A stretch of DNA of 64,000 nucleotides, taken from the NCBI RefSeq assembly GCF_026319365.1, contig NZ_JAPDMS010000003.1, positions 62,001-126,000 on the forward strand. The letters run 5' to 3'. Below are positions 27,942-39,342 of the stretch, piece after piece. The DNA is from Methylophaga sp. OBS1 (GTDB lineage Bacteria; Pseudomonadota; Gammaproteobacteria; Nitrosococcales; Methylophagaceae). Below the pieces are notes generated by a model. That model did no database searches, was not told where the DNA came from, and saw only the letters and a list, made by a program, of their open reading frames with translations. Positions within the stretch are counted from its first letter, which is position 1; each line of letters opens with the position of its first letter. The position numbers and the translations under genes were made by a program.

Positions 27942-29452
27942 ACCAGCCTTTAGGTGATTTTCCGGGCGGCCTCAAACTGCGCGGCCACAAAAAGCGCTCG
28001 ACCCAGACACCAATTCGTAAAACGCCACTGTCACGTCATCTGATTCTGCCCCTGCAGCAGCATATCGGTGCCGCCGCAGTTCCGGTCGTGGAAGTCGGCG
28101 AAAAAGTACTGAAAGGCCAGCGTATTGCCCGCGCCGATGGGCATGTATCAGTCTGCCTTCATGCACCCAGCTCCGGTACCGTGGTTGCGATTGATGAACA
28201 GCCGATACCTCACCCATCCGGTCTCACTGCACCCTGCGTCACGATTGAGACCGATGGCGAAGATCAATGGATCGAACGTCACCCGGTCGAAAACTACCGT
28301 GATATTTCGCCGCATGAAATTCGCCAGATTATTCGCGATGCCGGTATTGTCGGCCTTGGTGGTGCGGGTTTCCCCAGCTTTATCAAGCTTAACCCCGGCG
28401 TTCACCACACGGTTGAAACCTTACTGCTCAATGGCGCTGAATGTGAGCCCTACATCTCCTGTGACGATATGCTGATGCGCGAACGTGCTGACGGTATTCT
28501 CGATGGTGTGGAAATCATGCAGCACGCCCTGCGGGCCCGTGATGTGATACTTGCGATCGAAGATAACAAACCGCTGGCGATTTCAGCGATGGAGCTGGCG
28601 CTGGCTGCCAGATCTCATCTCACCAACACCCGAATCGTCGTGATTCCCACCCGTTACCCCACCGGCGGTGAGAAACAAATCATCCAGGTTGTCACCGGCA
28701 AGGAGGTGCCAACCAATGGTTTACCCATCGATATCGGTATCGTTTCACACAACATGGGCACGGCCTATGCCGTGGGTCGTGCGATTAATCATGGAGAACC
28801 ACTGATTTCACGTATCGTGACGGTCACCGGTACCGATGTGACCCATGCCGGTAATTTCGAAACCCTGTTCGGCACCCCGATTTCAGAACTGCTGGCTTTT
28901 GCTGAAACCCAGCGCGAACCGGATGAGCCATTTATCCTCGGCGGTCCTATGATGGGCTTCAACCTGTCCGGTGATAATCTGCCGGTAACCAAAACCGCCA
29001 ACTGTATCCTGGTTGGCGTGGAAGATGCCGCGCCCAAAACCGAGCCATTGCCCTGTATCCGCTGTGGCGACTGTGCCTCTGTGTGTCCGGCGAGTCTGTT
29101 GCCGCAGCAGCTTTACTGGCATTCGCGTGCCAAGGATTTCGATCAGACGCGTGATTACAATCTGTTCGATTGCATCGAGTGCGGCTGTTGTGATTATGTC
29201 TGCCCCAGCAAAATTCCGCTGGTGTCTTATTTCCGTTTTGCCAAAACCGAAATCATGAACCAGGAACGTGAGCGGAAAAAATCAGACCTGGCCCGTGAAC
29301 GCTTTGAAACCCGTCAGGCCCGGATGGAACGCGAACAGCGTGAAAAAGAAGAGCGCCAGCGCCAGCGCAAAGCCGCCTTAGCGGCATCCAAAGCCAAAAA
29401 AGAAAAAGAGGCTGCAGCCGAAACCTCGGCAGCAGACGACAAGGAGAAATGA
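27938..29452 (+). CDS. rsxC: Electron transport complex subunit RsxC/RnfC
   Basis: A 504-residue NADH/FMN-binding subunit homologous to the 51-kDa subunit of complex I. Visible are the glycine-rich [15 protein letters not shown] near residue 140 and [13 protein letters not shown] near residue 170. Two 4Fe-4S motifs near 370-420 are [15 protein letters not shown] and [16 protein letters not shown] charged coiled-coil tail with alternating Arg, Glu and Lys ends it. The tail is much shorter than the Ala/Lys-rich repeats of the E. coli protein (about 740 residues). Confidence 0.97.
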   Translation: MNQPLGDFPGGLKLRGHKKRSTQTPIRKTPLSRHLILPLQQHIGAAAVPVVEVGEKVLKGQRIARADGHVSVCLHAPSSGTVVAIDEQPIPHPSGLTAPCVTIETDGEDQWIERHPVENYRDISPHEIRQIIRDAGIVGLGGAGFPSFIKLNPGVHHTVETLLLNGAECEPYISCDDMLMRERADGILDGVEIMQHALRARDVILAIEDNKPLAISAMELALAARSHLTNTRIVVIPTRYPTGGEKQIIQVVTGKEVPTNGLPIDIGIVSHNMGTAYAVGRAINHGEPLISRIVTVTGTDVTHAGNFETLFGTPISELLAFAETQREPDEPFILGGPMMGFNLSGDNLPVTKTANCILVGVEDAAPKTEPLPCIRCGDCASVCPASLLPQQLYWHSRAKDFDQTRDYNLFDCIECGCCDYVCPSKIPLVSYFRFAKTEIMNQERERKKSDLARERFETRQARMEREQREKEERQRQRKAALAASKAKKEKEAAAETSAADDKEK

Positions 29453-29456
29453 AACC

Positions 29457-30491
29457 ATGGCCCTATTCCGGATAAGTCCCCCTTTTCTGGCTGGGACTAA
29501 CCGTGTCACGCTGCAAATGCTGCAGGTGATGCTGGCCATGGTGCCAGCCGTCATCGCCATGGTTTATTTCTTCGGCCCCGCCGTCATCATCAATATTGTG
29601 CTGGCCCTGGTGGTCGCGCTTTCGGTCGAGGCTCTGTTACTCAAAATTCGTCACCGCCCTATCAAGCCCTTTATCAGCGATGGCAGTGCGGCGGTTACTG
29701 CCGTTTTACTGGCCGTCTCTATTCCACCGCTGTCGCCGTGGTGGCTGACTGTGACCGGCGTGATATTTTCAATTGTGTTTGCCAAACACCTCTACGGCGG
29801 ACTGGGCTATAACCCATTCAACCCGGCCATGGTCGGCTATGTGTTGCTACTTCTGTCTTTCCCACTGGAAATGACGACCTGGCTGCCAGTACTATCCTTG
29901 GCCGATAATCCGCTGGGGTTTGCTGACGCCTTTCACCTGATTTTCTATGGTGAAACCGTTGCCGGTCTGACTCCGGATGCAGTGTCCGGGGCAACGCCAC
30001 TGGATACGATGAAAACCCAGATCGGACAACAAATTCAACCTGATCTTATCGTCAACCAGAATCTGTTTGGTTTTGTCGGCGGTGTGGGCTGGGAATGGAT
30101 TAATATCTGGTTTCTGCTTGGTGGCCTGTATCTGCTGTATAAACGCGTCATCAGTTGGCAGGTACCGGTCGCGATGCTGGGCACCCTGTTTGTACTGAGC
30201 CTGGTGACTCAGTGGTTTGCACCGGATATTACCGGCTCACCAATGTTTCATCTGTTCAGTGGTGCGACCATGATTGGTGCTTTCTTTATTGCCACTGATC
30301 CGGTCTCAGGCTCTACTACGCCCAACGGCAGACTGGTCTTCGGCGCGGGGGTCGGTGCGCTGACCTTTATCATCCGCGTCTGGGGTGGTTATCCGGACGG
30401 TGTGGCTTTTGGTGTACTGTTGATGAACATGCTGGTGCCGCTGGTTGATTACTATACCCAGCCCAAAGTCTACGGAACCAGCAAGTCATGA
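29457..30491 (+). CDS. rsxD: Electron transport complex subunit RsxD/RnfD
   Basis: A 344-residue membrane subunit homologous to NqrB. Around nine hydrophobic helices are present. The covalent FMN site is the Thr in AVSGATPLDT near residue 182, as known for RnfD. IKPFISDGSAAVTAVLLAVSIPP and YNPFNPAMVGYVLLL are family signatures. The start is an ATG four bases after rsxC, and the 3' end overlaps rsxG by four bases. Confidence 0.96.
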   Translation: MALFRISPPFLAGTNRVTLQMLQVMLAMVPAVIAMVYFFGPAVIINIVLALVVALSVEALLLKIRHRPIKPFISDGSAAVTAVLLAVSIPPLSPWWLTVTGVIFSIVFAKHLYGGLGYNPFNPAMVGYVLLLLSFPLEMTTWLPVLSLADNPLGFADAFHLIFYGETVAGLTPDAVSGATPLDTMKTQIGQQIQPDLIVNQNLFGFVGGVGWEWINIWFLLGGLYLLYKRVISWQVPVAMLGTLFVLSLVTQWFAPDITGSPMFHLFSGATMIGAFFIATDPVSGSTTPNGRLVFGAGVGALTFIIRVWGGYPDGVAFGVLLMNMLVPLVDYYTQPKVYGTSKS

Positions 30492-31123
30492 AGGATTTGC
30501 AGAAACATATTATTCGGGTCGGCCTGTTGCTGGGACTGTTCGCGATTGTGGCGACGACACTGGTCGCACTGACCGAAGAAAATACCCGTGAACAAATTAA
30601 GGAAAACCAGCGGCAGGCCCTGCTGGATGGCATCAACGCGCTGATTCCGCATGAACAATATGACAACGCTATTCTCCAGGACACTGTGCTGCTGCCACCG
30701 ACTGAGGCACTGGGGACTGAGGAACCGACGCTGGTCTATCGTGCCCGTGAGGATGGGAAACCGGTGGCCGCCGTACTGACCGTGATCGCGCCGGATGGCT
30801 ATTCCGGCACGATCAAAATGCTGGTTGGCATCTATCACAACGGTCAACTGGCCGGTGTTCGTGTTATTGAGCACAAAGAAACCCCGGGGCTGGGTGATAA
30901 AATTGATGTCAAAAAAGACGACTGGATTTTGCAGTTTGAAGGGCTGTCTCTGGGTAATCCGCCGGCCTCGAAATGGAAGGTAAAAAAAGACGGTGGCGAA
31001 TTTGACCAGTTTACCGGCGCTACCATTACGCCACGTGCCGTGGTCAGTGCTGTCAAAGAATCGTTGGAATATTTCCGCAAACATCGTGATGCGCTGTTCG
31101 CTGTCACGGAGGAAGTCAAATGA
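30488..31123 (+). CDS. rsxG: Electron transport complex subunit RsxG/RnfG
   Basis: A 211-residue subunit homologous to NqrC. One N-terminal helix (residues 10-30) leads to a periplasmic FMN-binding domain. The covalent flavin is attached to Thr in the SGAT-type motif, seen here as [15 protein letters not shown] near residue 178. The upstream [12 protein letters not shown] is also typical. It overlaps rsxD and rsxE by four bases each, giving tight translational coupling. Confidence 0.96.
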   Translation: MKDLQKHIIRVGLLLGLFAIVATTLVALTEENTREQIKENQRQALLDGINALIPHEQYDNAILQDTVLLPPTEALGTEEPTLVYRAREDGKPVAAVLTVIAPDGYSGTIKMLVGIYHNGQLAGVRVIEHKETPGLGDKIDVKKDDWILQFEGLSLGNPPASKWKVKKDGGEFDQFTGATITPRAVVSAVKESLEYFRKHRDALFAVTEEVK

Positions 31124-31806
31124 ACGCTTACAAACAGATTATCGTAGACGGATTATGGAAAAATAACCCGGGTCTGGTGCAGCTCCTAGGCTTATGTCCA
31201 CTACTGGCTGTGACCAATACTGTGATCAACGGACTGGGACTAGGCCTCGCGACTATCCTGACACTGGTCGCCTCGAACGGCATTATTTCACTGCTGCGCA
31301 ATCAAATTCCGGATGAAGCCAGGCTGCCGGTGTTCGTCATGATCATTGCCTCTATCGTGACTATTATCGAGCTGTCCATGAATGCCTGGTTCCATGAACT
31401 GTACTTAATTCTGGGTATTTTCATTCCACTGATTGTGACCAACTGCGCCATTATCGGCCGCGCTGAAGCCTTCGCTGCCCGTAATTCGGTGGGACCGGCG
31501 CTCCTCGATGGCCTGATGATGGGGCTGGGATTTGCGGCTGTACTGATTGTGCTTGGCGCGATGCGTGAACTGCTGGGTCAGGGTACTTTGTTTTCTCAGG
31601 CTTATTTGATGTTTGGTGAGGGCTCGCGTGGACTAACCATCACAGTGATTGAAGACTACCGTGGTTTTCTGATGGCCCTACTTCCACCCGGTGCCTTTAT
31701 TGGTCTGGGGCTGATCGTCGCGCTCAAAAACAGCATTGATATTCGTCTGGCTAAAAGGCAACCGCAGGCCAGTGTGGTCGAGGTTGAAACACCGGCTGCA
31801 GGATGA
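31120..31806 (+). CDS. rsxE: Electron transport complex subunit RsxE/RnfE
   Basis: A 228-residue, six-helix membrane subunit, the partner of RsxA. It begins with a polar segment and [25 protein letters not shown] with a membrane Cys, and later has [21 protein letters not shown]. It overlaps nth by four bases, so the Rnf complex and endonuclease III are made from one message. Confidence 0.96.
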   Translation: MNAYKQIIVDGLWKNNPGLVQLLGLCPLLAVTNTVINGLGLGLATILTLVASNGIISLLRNQIPDEARLPVFVMIIASIVTIIELSMNAWFHELYLILGIFIPLIVTNCAIIGRAEAFAARNSVGPALLDGLMMGLGFAAVLIVLGAMRELLGQGTLFSQAYLMFGEGSRGLTITVIEDYRGFLMALLPPGAFIGLGLIVALKNSIDIRLAKRQPQASVVEVETPAAG

Positions 31807-32456
31807 ATCAGGCTCAACGGCGCGAGTTTTTTGCCACCCTGAAGGCGCACAATCCGGCGCCGACCACGGAGCTCAATTACAGCAGCCCATTTGAATTGCT
31901 GGTGGCTGTCATCCTGTCTGCTCAGGCCACCGATGTCGGCGTTAACAAGGCGACGGATAAACTCTATCCTGTCGCCAACACGCCGCAAGCGATTCTCGAT
32001 CTCGGCGTAGAGGGTCTCAAGCACTACATCAAGACCATCGGCCTGTTTAACAGCAAAGCCGAGAACGTCATTAAAACCTGTCGCATGCTGTTGGAGCAGC
32101 ATGGTGGCGAGGTGCCTCAGGACCGCGCCGCACTGGAAGCCTTACCCGGCGTCGGCCGTAAAACCGCCAATGTCATTCTCAATACGGTCTTCAAACAACC
32201 GGTCATGGCAGTGGATACCCATATCTTCCGTCTCTCCAACCGCACTGGTCTGGCCAAGGGCAAAACTGTGCGCGCCGTTGAAGATAAGCTGATGAAAGTC
32301 GTGCCCAGCGAATATATGCTTGATGCTCATCACTGGCTGATTTTGCATGGCCGCTATGTCTGTACTGCCCGTAAGCCCAAATGCGGTGAATGCTGCGTCA
32401 GCCATCTGTGTGATTTTTTCCGCGACCAACAGCGGCGTGCCGACCGCTGCGCCTGA
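31803..32456 (+). CDS. nth: Endonuclease III
   Basis: A 217-residue base-excision-repair glycosylase/AP lyase for oxidised pyrimidines. The helix-hairpin-helix [13 protein letters not shown] with catalytic Lys is near residue 115, the catalytic Asp is in VDTHIFRL near 138, and the C-terminal 4Fe-4S motif is Cx6Cx2Cx5C ([17 protein letters not shown]). The rsxE-nth junction (ATGA) is conserved in gammaproteobacteria. Full length (E. coli 211). Confidence 0.97.
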   Translation: MNQAQRREFFATLKAHNPAPTTELNYSSPFELLVAVILSAQATDVGVNKATDKLYPVANTPQAILDLGVEGLKHYIKTIGLFNSKAENVIKTCRMLLEQHGGEVPQDRAALEALPGVGRKTANVILNTVFKQPVMAVDTHIFRLSNRTGLAKGKTVRAVEDKLMKVVPSEYMLDAHHWLILHGRYVCTARKPKCGECCVSHLCDFFRDQQRRADRCA

Positions 32457-32457
32457 G

Positions 32458-32889
32458 ATGTTTGGACAAAACCGTCAACAACTGAGACAAGTCTTTTTCG
32501 ACGTCTGGTCGAAAATGCAGACCAACCAGTCTCTGGAAGGCATCGAACGGGTACTGGCGCAGATTATTGAAATGCATCCTGAATATCATGCCCTGCTCGC
32601 TGATCCGGATAAACTCGATAAAGACTTCAGCGTCGAAGCCGGAGAGTCCAACCCCTTCCTGCATATGGCACTGCATATCTCCCTGCATGAGCAGGTCAGC
32701 ACGGACCGCCCCGCCGGTATCCGCGAGCTCTATCAACAACTGCTGCAAAAATACGGCAATCATCATGACTGTGAACATGCGATGATAGACTGTCTGGCAG
32801 AAATGCTGTGGCAATCGCAACGTGATGGTCAGCCACCTTCAGAACCGGAGTATCTCAGGGCATTGCAGCGCCTGCTGGATAAGCCCTAG
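32458..32889 (+). CDS. DUF1841 family protein
   Basis: A 143-residue, mostly helical cytosolic protein. The ATG at 32458 comes one base after the nth stop; the longer open frame reads through nth in another phase and is not real. MFGQNRQQLRQVFFDVW at the start and NPFLHMALHISLHEQVSTDRP in the middle define DUF1841. HHDCEHAMIDCLAEMLW near the C-terminus carries further conserved His and Cys residues. Function unknown. It is the last gene of the rsx-nth run. Confidence 0.88.
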   Translation: MFGQNRQQLRQVFFDVWSKMQTNQSLEGIERVLAQIIEMHPEYHALLADPDKLDKDFSVEAGESNPFLHMALHISLHEQVSTDRPAGIRELYQQLLQKYGNHHDCEHAMIDCLAEMLWQSQRDGQPPSEPEYLRALQRLLDKP

Positions 32890-32955
32890 ACTGAAACATT
32901 CTTCCTTTATGCTCTCTCAGCAAAAGGACTCGCTTAAACAGCCGGAGACCCGCTC

Positions 32956-33954
32956 ATGAAAGCATACGGTTATACCGCGGCCGACGCCGCCCCGACACTG
33001 ATTGAACGCGAACTGCCCGAGCCGGAAGGACGTGATCTACTGATCGCCATTGACGCGATTGCCGTCAATCCGGTCGACACCAAGGTCAAAGCTGGTATCC
33101 AGGGTGAACTGGAACAAGCCAAGATCGTTGGCTGGGATGCTGCCGGTACCGTGTTAGCTGCCGGCAGAGACTGCGAATTATTCAAAGTGGGTGACAAGGT
33201 GTTTTATGCCGGGGATATCAGCCGTGATGGTTGCTATGCCAGTCATCAGCTTGTCGACGAGCGCATTGTCGGCTTTGCCCCACGCAAGCACTCCGCGCCG
33301 GAAGCTGCCGCCATGCCATTAACCAGTATTACAGCCTGGGAAGCCCTGTTCTCACGGATGAAAATTTATCCCAACCTCGACAAGGGTAAAACCCTGTTGA
33401 TCATTGGTGCTGCTGGTGGCGTCGGTTCCATTGCAATCCAGCTGGCCAAAAAAGTCGCTGAACTCAATGTTGTAGCGACCGCGTCCAGAGAGCAGTCTGC
33501 CGCGTGGTGTCGTGAACTGGGTGCCGATCATGTTATCGATCATCACGATCTCAGCGAAGAATATGGCCGACTCAATATTGCTGACCCCGACTATATTCTC
33601 TGTCTCGGCGATACGGATCCTTATTATGAAGTAGTCACCGATCTCATCGCCTCGCAGGGCCTGATTTGTTTTGTTGTCACCAGTCAGCAGAACCACAATA
33701 TCGACAAACTCAAAACCAAGAGTGCCGGTATTGTATGGGAGTTCATGTTTACCCGTCCCATGTTCAAGACGGCCGACATTACCGCGCAGCATCAATTGCT
33801 CAACCGCATTGCTGAGATGCTCGACGAAGGCATGATCCAGTCCACACTCAAACAAACTCTGGGTCCAATCAATGCCGATAATCTGATCCGGGCTCACCAG
33901 CAATTGCAAGACGGACACACTCTGGGCAAAATCGCTCTGACAGCAATCGAGTAA
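32956..33954 (+). CDS. MDR-family NADPH:quinone reductase / zinc-less alcohol dehydrogenase
   Basis: A 332-residue medium-chain reductase. A GroES-like N-terminal domain (DAIAVNPVDTKVKAGIQG) precedes a Rossmann domain with LLIIGAAGGVGSIAIQLAKK near residue 145, the AAGGVG form typical of quinone reductases. The cysteine and histidine ligands of zinc-dependent alcohol dehydrogenases are absent. Likely reaction is NADPH-dependent reduction of quinones or enones. It is separated from DUF1841 by 66 bases and may have its own promoter. Confidence 0.85.
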   Translation: MKAYGYTAADAAPTLIERELPEPEGRDLLIAIDAIAVNPVDTKVKAGIQGELEQAKIVGWDAAGTVLAAGRDCELFKVGDKVFYAGDISRDGCYASHQLVDERIVGFAPRKHSAPEAAAMPLTSITAWEALFSRMKIYPNLDKGKTLLIIGAAGGVGSIAIQLAKKVAELNVVATASREQSAAWCRELGADHVIDHHDLSEEYGRLNIADPDYILCLGDTDPYYEVVTDLIASQGLICFVVTSQQNHNIDKLKTKSAGIVWEFMFTRPMFKTADITAQHQLLNRIAEMLDEGMIQSTLKQTLGPINADNLIRAHQQLQDGHTLGKIALTAIE

Positions 33955-34045
33955 TCCACTGAATAGAACGGCTATTGGCGTGGCACTGCCTGTCTGATGA
34001 CCGTATAATTGGCGCAGGTTTTCATTTTCTGCTTGAGGTTCAACG

Positions 34046-34525
34046 ATGAATAAAAATAAATCGGGTACATTTCTTGTCGGTAGTCTGGTTACATTTGCCA
34101 TCCTGTTTGGCATCGTCTTATTGATTCTGGATAACATGGAAAACGTTGCCAAGAACGTGACTGCGCCGGCTAGCATGGAACCTGAAGCGGTCCAGGAACG
34201 AATTGGTCCTGTCGCGGAAGTGAATATTGGTGAACCGCCTGCAGTGCAAGCGCCACCCGCTGAGGCTGAAACCGGCGGTGCCGGCGGTGTCGGTGAACAG
34301 ATTGTGACCTCGGTCTGTGCTTCCTGTCATGCTGCTGGCCTGATGCAGTCTCCCAAGCTGGGCAGTGCTGATGACTGGGCTCCGCGTCTTGAAAAAGGCA
34401 TCGAAACCCTCTACGACCATGCCATCAATGGTTTCAATGCGATGCCCGCCAAAGGCGGCCGTGCTGATTTGAGCGACGAAGATGTGAAAGCCGCTGTCGA
34501 TTACATGGTGTCGGAATTCCAATAA
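34046..34525 (+). CDS. Membrane-anchored monohaem cytochrome c (c5 type)
   Basis: A 159-residue periplasmic cytochrome. An uncleaved N-terminal helix (residues 8-30) anchors it. An Ala/Pro/Glu-rich linker of about 60 residues follows, and the haem domain has CASCH near residue 92 and the axial Met in GFNAMPAKGGR near residue 132. The pattern matches cytochrome c5. It should carry electrons between membrane complexes or to an oxidase. It ends in its own terminator. Confidence 0.92.
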   Translation: MNKNKSGTFLVGSLVTFAILFGIVLLILDNMENVAKNVTAPASMEPEAVQERIGPVAEVNIGEPPAVQAPPAEAETGGAGGVGEQIVTSVCASCHAAGLMQSPKLGSADDWAPRLEKGIETLYDHAINGFNAMPAKGGRADLSDEDVKAAVDYMVSEFQ

Positions 34526-34546
34526 ATTTTATTAAGCATTCAGAGC

Positions 34547-34579
34547 GACACTGCCTGTTGTTTCGGGCAGTGTCTTTTT
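34547..34579 (+). terminator. Rho-independent terminator of the cytochrome c5 gene
   Basis: GACACTGCC and GGCAGTGTC form a 9-bp perfect stem with a 10-base loop, followed by TTTTTA. It lies 21 bases after the stop codon and 48 bases before mrpA. Confidence 0.93.
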
Positions 34580-34627
34580 AACTCACAGAGACTGGGATAA
34601 GCCTCAGCGCGACGCCAGAAAAAGTTA

Positions 34628-37447
34628 ATGAATCTGCTCGAATTTAATCTACCGCTTATTGCTCTTATTCCTTTCCTTGGCGCGCCACTGGCAGCCTGGG
34701 CTGCGAATATCAACCGTGTGGCTTCTGCCTGGACAGCGGGATTTGTGACGCTGGTTTCCCTGCTATTTCTATTACCGGCAATCCATTTACCCTTCGAGGG
34801 CCAAACGCTTATTCAGAGCTGGTCCTGGTTACCGTCTTTAGGTTTGCAATTTGCTTTCCGGCTTGATGGTCTGGCCTTACTGTTTGCTTTACTGATATTA
34901 CTTATCGGGCTGCTGGTGATCCTTTACGCCCGCTACTACCTGTCGCCCAAAGATTCGATGGGCCGTTTTTTCGCCTACCTGTTGATGTTTATGGGCTCAA
35001 TGCTCGGCATTGTGCTATCGGAGAACCTGATACAACTGGTCGTGTTCTGGGAGCTGACCTCGTTGACCTCCTTCCTGCTGATCAGTTACTGGCAGCACCA
35101 ACAGGATGCCCGTGACGGTGCCCGCATGGCACTGGCAATCACCGGTGCCGGCGGTCTGGCAATGCTGGCCGGTGTCATCATGCTGGGCAATATTGTCGGC
35201 AGCTATAACCTCACCGAAGTGCTGGCGGCTGGTGACCAGATACGTCAGCATGACAACTACCTGACCGTACTGGTGCTGATTCTGCTGGGTGTGTTTACCA
35301 AGTCTGCCCAGTTCCCCTTCCATTTCTGGTTACCACATGCCATGGCAGCGCCGACACCCGTATCGGCCTACCTGCACTCGGCGACCATGGTGAAAGCCGG
35401 TATTTTTATGCTGGCGCGGCTGTTTCCGGCATTATCAGGCACAGAAGCCTGGGGTTGGCTGGTCGGTGGTGCCGGCATGTTTACCATGGTGCTCGGCGCC
35501 TACACTGCTTTGTTCAAACATGATCTGAAAGGCCTGCTGGCCTATTCCACTATCAGTCACTTGGGCCTCATCACCCTGCTGTTCGGCTTTAGTACCCAGC
35601 TGGCTGCTGTGGCGGCCATTTTCCATATCATTAATCACGCTACCTTCAAGGCATCACTGTTTATGGTGGCCGGTATTATCGACCACGAATGTGGTAGCCG
35701 TGATATGCGTATGGTGAACGGCATGCTCAAGTACATGCCTCATACTGCGGTGCTGGCGATGATAGCCGCCTCGGCAATGGCCGGTGTACCGCTGCTGAAT
35801 GGTTTCCTGAGTAAGGAAATGTTCTTCGAACAGGCCGTCACCGCCACCGATGGCAGCATGATGACCTGGGCCATTCCGGTCCTGGTCACTATCGGCGCGA
35901 TTTTCTCCGTCGCCTACTCACTGCGGTTTATTCACGACGTGTTCTTTAACGGTGAACCGGTTGGACTCACCAAAACGCCGCATGAACCGCCAAGGTTTAT
36001 GAAAATTCCGGTCGATATTCTGGTTCTGCTCTGTCTGGGTGTCGGTATCGCCCCGATGATCCTGGTGGCACCGATTCTTTCAGTTGCGGTTTCCGCCAGT
36101 TTGCAATCAGCACCGCCTGCTTTCAGCCTGGCTATCTGGCATGGCTTTAACCTGCCGTTGATGATGAGTTTTATCGCCATGGGGATTGGCGTGATCGTCT
36201 ATTTCAACCGCTACAAACTGTTCCGCTGGCATGATGAAAACCTGCCTCGGATTGATGCCCGCATTCTGTTCAATATGGCCTTGCATGGCGTGCTGGTCGC
36301 GACCGGTAAAATCAGCCGCCTGTTTGATCGGGGTTCATTACAGAACGCATCCAGCTGGGTACTGCTGACGGCTGCATTAGCTGTGATTTATGGTTATCTG
36401 CAGTTCAACAGCCCATTGCTGGGTCATCGTGAACTGATGCCTGTCGACTGGCTGACCGTGGCATTAGGTGCCTTTGTGGTTATTGCCAGTGTGCTTTGCG
36501 CCGTTTTACATCATCAGCGTCTTGTGTCGTTGATCATTGTCGGTGTCGTCGGCCTGATTGTCTCGCTGGGTTTTGTTAAATTCTCAGCACCGGATCTGGC
36601 CCTGACCCAGCTCTCAGTTGAAGTCGTCACCATTGTTCTGCTGTTGCTGGCTTTGTTCTTCCTGCCGCAGCACACGCCACAGGAACGCAATGCTAGAAGA
36701 ATGACCCGGGATATCGCCCTCTCCCTGAGTGCTGGCGTCATTGTGATGCTGATGGCAATGGCTGTTATGAGTCGTGACTATGCCCCCATTTCCGACTTCT
36801 TTATTCAGAACAGTAAACCTGGCGGTGGTGGCACTAACGTCGTCAACGTGATCCTGGTCGATTTCCGTGGCTTCGATACCCTGGGTGAGATTGTGGTGCT
36901 GGCTCTGGCCGGACTGGGTATTTTTGCGATGCTCAAAAACCTGCGTCTGCCAGCCCCTCTGCGTGATATTCAGGGCCGGAAATGGAGCCATGACCCGCAT
37001 CCGCCGATCATGCAGACATTAACCAGACTGCTATTCCCGTTGATGTTGCTGGTGGCCGTGTTTGTATTCCTGCGTGGTCACAATCTGCCTGGCGGTGGTT
37101 TCATTGCCGGTCTGGTCGCGGCAGTCGCACTGATATCACAATACCTTGCCAACGGTATCGACTGGACCAATGCCCGCATCAAGGCGAATATGCATATCGT
37201 GATTGCCTTCGGTCTGACTGCAGCGGTCGTGACCGGTGTGGTTGCGATGCTGCTTTCATATCCTTTCCTGACCTCGACCTTCACTTATCTGAAATGGCCG
37301 CTGGTCGGTAAATTCGAAGTTGCCAGCGCCATGGCATTCGACCTGGGCGTTTTCCTGGTCGTCGTCGGGGCAACGGTGTTGATCCTGGTTGAGCTGGGCA
37401 AGCTCAGCCATGCCTCACATCAAATGAGACATGAGGAGCATTATTAA
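34628..37447 (+). CDS. mrpA: Mrp/Mnh sodium:proton antiporter subunit A with fused subunit B domain
   Basis: A 939-residue polytopic subunit homologous to complex I NuoL. The proton-translocation core has [49 protein letters not shown] (read as two pieces) near residue 220-260 and [19 protein letters not shown] near 340. The last 150 residues are an MrpB domain with [17 protein letters not shown]. The A-B fusion is known in proteobacterial (Pha-type) six-gene operons. It exports Na+ (or K+) against H+. It starts the mrp operon. Confidence 0.95.
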   Translation: MNLLEFNLPLIALIPFLGAPLAAWAANINRVASAWTAGFVTLVSLLFLLPAIHLPFEGQTLIQSWSWLPSLGLQFAFRLDGLALLFALLILLIGLLVILYARYYLSPKDSMGRFFAYLLMFMGSMLGIVLSENLIQLVVFWELTSLTSFLLISYWQHQQDARDGARMALAITGAGGLAMLAGVIMLGNIVGSYNLTEVLAAGDQIRQHDNYLTVLVLILLGVFTKSAQFPFHFWLPHAMAAPTPVSAYLHSATMVKAGIFMLARLFPALSGTEAWGWLVGGAGMFTMVLGAYTALFKHDLKGLLAYSTISHLGLITLLFGFSTQLAAVAAIFHIINHATFKASLFMVAGIIDHECGSRDMRMVNGMLKYMPHTAVLAMIAASAMAGVPLLNGFLSKEMFFEQAVTATDGSMMTWAIPVLVTIGAIFSVAYSLRFIHDVFFNGEPVGLTKTPHEPPRFMKIPVDILVLLCLGVGIAPMILVAPILSVAVSASLQSAPPAFSLAIWHGFNLPLMMSFIAMGIGVIVYFNRYKLFRWHDENLPRIDARILFNMALHGVLVATGKISRLFDRGSLQNASSWVLLTAALAVIYGYLQFNSPLLGHRELMPVDWLTVALGAFVVIASVLCAVLHHQRLVSLIIVGVVGLIVSLGFVKFSAPDLALTQLSVEVVTIVLLLLALFFLPQHTPQERNARRMTRDIALSLSAGVIVMLMAMAVMSRDYAPISDFFIQNSKPGGGGTNVVNVILVDFRGFDTLGEIVVLALAGLGIFAMLKNLRLPAPLRDIQGRKWSHDPHPPIMQTLTRLLFPLMLLVAVFVFLRGHNLPGGGFIAGLVAAVALISQYLANGIDWTNARIKANMHIVIAFGLTAAVVTGVVAMLLSYPFLTSTFTYLKWPLVGKFEVASAMAFDLGVFLVVVGATVLILVELGKLSHASHQMRHEEHY

Positions 37448-37818
37448 TGGAGTGGATAGTCGCTCTCGTCATCGGCGTCATGACTGCCAGTGGCGTGTAC
37501 CTGGTCCTGCGGGCACGGACCTTCCCGGTCGTACTCGGTCTGACCCTGCTCTCCTATGCCGTTAACGTGTTCCTGTTCACAATGGGACGCCTGCAAGTGG
37601 GTCAGGCTGCGATTATCTCCCCTGATACCACTGCTTATACTGATCCTCTGCCACAGGCACTGGTGTTGACTGCCATTGTTATCGCTTTTGGTATGACAGC
37701 GTTTCTGATTGTGCTCTCACTCAAAGCCCGCAGCGAACTCGGTAATGACCATGTCGATGGCTTGAGTTATGTTGCCGAGGAACAAGCCGTAAAATCCAGA
37801 CAAAAGGCGGGTAACTGA
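37447..37818 (+). CDS. mrpC: Mrp/Mnh antiporter subunit C
   Basis: A 123-residue, three-helix subunit homologous to NuoK. It begins WIVALVIGVMTASGVYLVLRARTF and continues with LGLTLLSYAVNVFLFTMG and DPLPQALVLTAIVIAFGMTAF, all standard MrpC sequence. It overlaps mrpA by one base and mrpD by one base. Confidence 0.95.
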   Translation: MEWIVALVIGVMTASGVYLVLRARTFPVVLGLTLLSYAVNVFLFTMGRLQVGQAAIISPDTTAYTDPLPQALVLTAIVIAFGMTAFLIVLSLKARSELGNDHVDGLSYVAEEQAVKSRQKAGN

Positions 37819-39341
37819 TGAGTTCTGTCTGGCCTGTATTACCGGTTTTATTGCCGCTGATTGGCGGTATCGCCCTGTTATTCAGCCGTCTTGGCGGCCT
37901 GCAGTTACAGCGTAGCATCAGTCTGCTGTTCACGGCCGGCTTGATTGTTATTACGCTGCAAACGCTGTTTGTTGCCACTACTGAGGGACATCAGGTTTAT
38001 CTGCTGGGCAACTGGCTGGCGCCTTACGGCATTGTGCTGGTGCTGGATCAACTATCTGCGCTGATGGTGCTGTTAACCGCGGTATTATCACTATTTGCCC
38101 TGCTGTATGCGATTGCTCAGGACACCGACAAGCAGGGTGAGGATTTCCATACCCTGTTCCAGATCCAGCTGTTCGGCCTCAACGGCGCCTTTCTGACTGG
38201 TGACCTGTTTAACCTGTTTGTATTCTTCGAAGTTTTGCTGCTGGCTTCTTATGGCTTACTGCTGCACGGCGGTGGCAGATTAAGAACCAAGGGCGGTCTG
38301 CACTATGTCGTCATCAACCTGGTCGGTTCCAGTCTGTTCCTGTTTGCGGTAGGTACGCTTTACGGTGTGCTCGGTACGCTCAATATGGCAGATCTGGCGG
38401 CCAAGATGGCAACGGTCAGTGCCGATGATCAGGGGATTGTCGCTGCCGCAGCATTACTGTTACTGGTTGTTTTCGGTATCAAAGCTGCGATTTTCCCGCT
38501 CTATCTCTGGTTACCCGGCGCCTATGCCAACACCTCGGCTGCCGTGGCGGCGTTGTTCGCTATCATGACCAAGGTCGGTCTCTACGCCATCATCCGTGTT
38601 CACGGCACCTTGTTCGCCGAACAGGCGGGTCCGCTGGCCGGTTTGCACACTGATCTGTTGCTGTGGCTGGGTATGCTGACGCTGATTCTGGCTGTGTTCG
38701 GTGTGTTCGCGGCCAGAGGTCTGAAAGAGCAAGCGGCCTTCCTGATTCTGGCCTCAGTTGCCACCTTGCTGGTGGGTATCGGTATCGATAACAGCGCGGC
38801 ATTATCCGCCAGTTTGTACTACCTGGTGCACTCAACCCTGATTGGGGGTGCGATGTTCCTGCTGGCCGACCTGGTTGCTCGCGGCCGTGGCAGTTATGCC
38901 GACAGACTGCGCAGTGCACCGGCCATGTCACGGGCGATTTTGATGGGGAGTCTGTTTCTGCTATCGGCGATTGCGATTGCCGGTGTGCCGCCCCTATCCG
39001 GTTTCTTCGGTAAGGTCCTGATTCTGGACTCGGCTATCGGCCATCCTTCCCAGGCCTGGATTTTCACTATCGTGCTCTTGGGCAGTTTGCTGATGATGAT
39101 TGCCCTGGCCAGAAGTGGCTCAATTCTGTTCTATCAAGTCAGTGATGATGGAGAAAATGATGGTCAAGCATTCAATACCAGAGCGACCACGGTCATGATC
39201 GCCCTGCTGATGCTGAGCCCGGTTCTGGTTGTCGCCGCGGGGCCGATGACGATGCTGACTGAGCAGATTGCCGAGCAGTTATCAGACAGCGGGGCTTATA
39301 TTGATGCAGTGCTCGGTCAAGCGGCGGTAACGGGAAAATAA
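37818..39341 (+). CDS. mrpD: Mrp/Mnh antiporter subunit D
   Basis: A 507-residue NuoM/N-like subunit with about fourteen helices. FNLFVFFEVLLLASYGLLLHG carries the key membrane Glu. IKAAIFPLYLWLPGAYANTSA includes the functional Lys, and GVPPLSGFFGKVLILDSA is near residue 390. With MrpA it forms the ion-translocating channel pair. It is followed after one base by mrpE. Confidence 0.95.
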   Translation: MSSVWPVLPVLLPLIGGIALLFSRLGGLQLQRSISLLFTAGLIVITLQTLFVATTEGHQVYLLGNWLAPYGIVLVLDQLSALMVLLTAVLSLFALLYAIAQDTDKQGEDFHTLFQIQLFGLNGAFLTGDLFNLFVFFEVLLLASYGLLLHGGGRLRTKGGLHYVVINLVGSSLFLFAVGTLYGVLGTLNMADLAAKMATVSADDQGIVAAAALLLLVVFGIKAAIFPLYLWLPGAYANTSAAVAALFAIMTKVGLYAIIRVHGTLFAEQAGPLAGLHTDLLLWLGMLTLILAVFGVFAARGLKEQAAFLILASVATLLVGIGIDNSAALSASLYYLVHSTLIGGAMFLLADLVARGRGSYADRLRSAPAMSRAILMGSLFLLSAIAIAGVPPLSGFFGKVLILDSAIGHPSQAWIFTIVLLGSLLMMIALARSGSILFYQVSDDGENDGQAFNTRATTVMIALLMLSPVLVVAAGPMTMLTEQIAEQLSDSGAYIDAVLGQAAVTGK

Positions 39342-39342
39342 T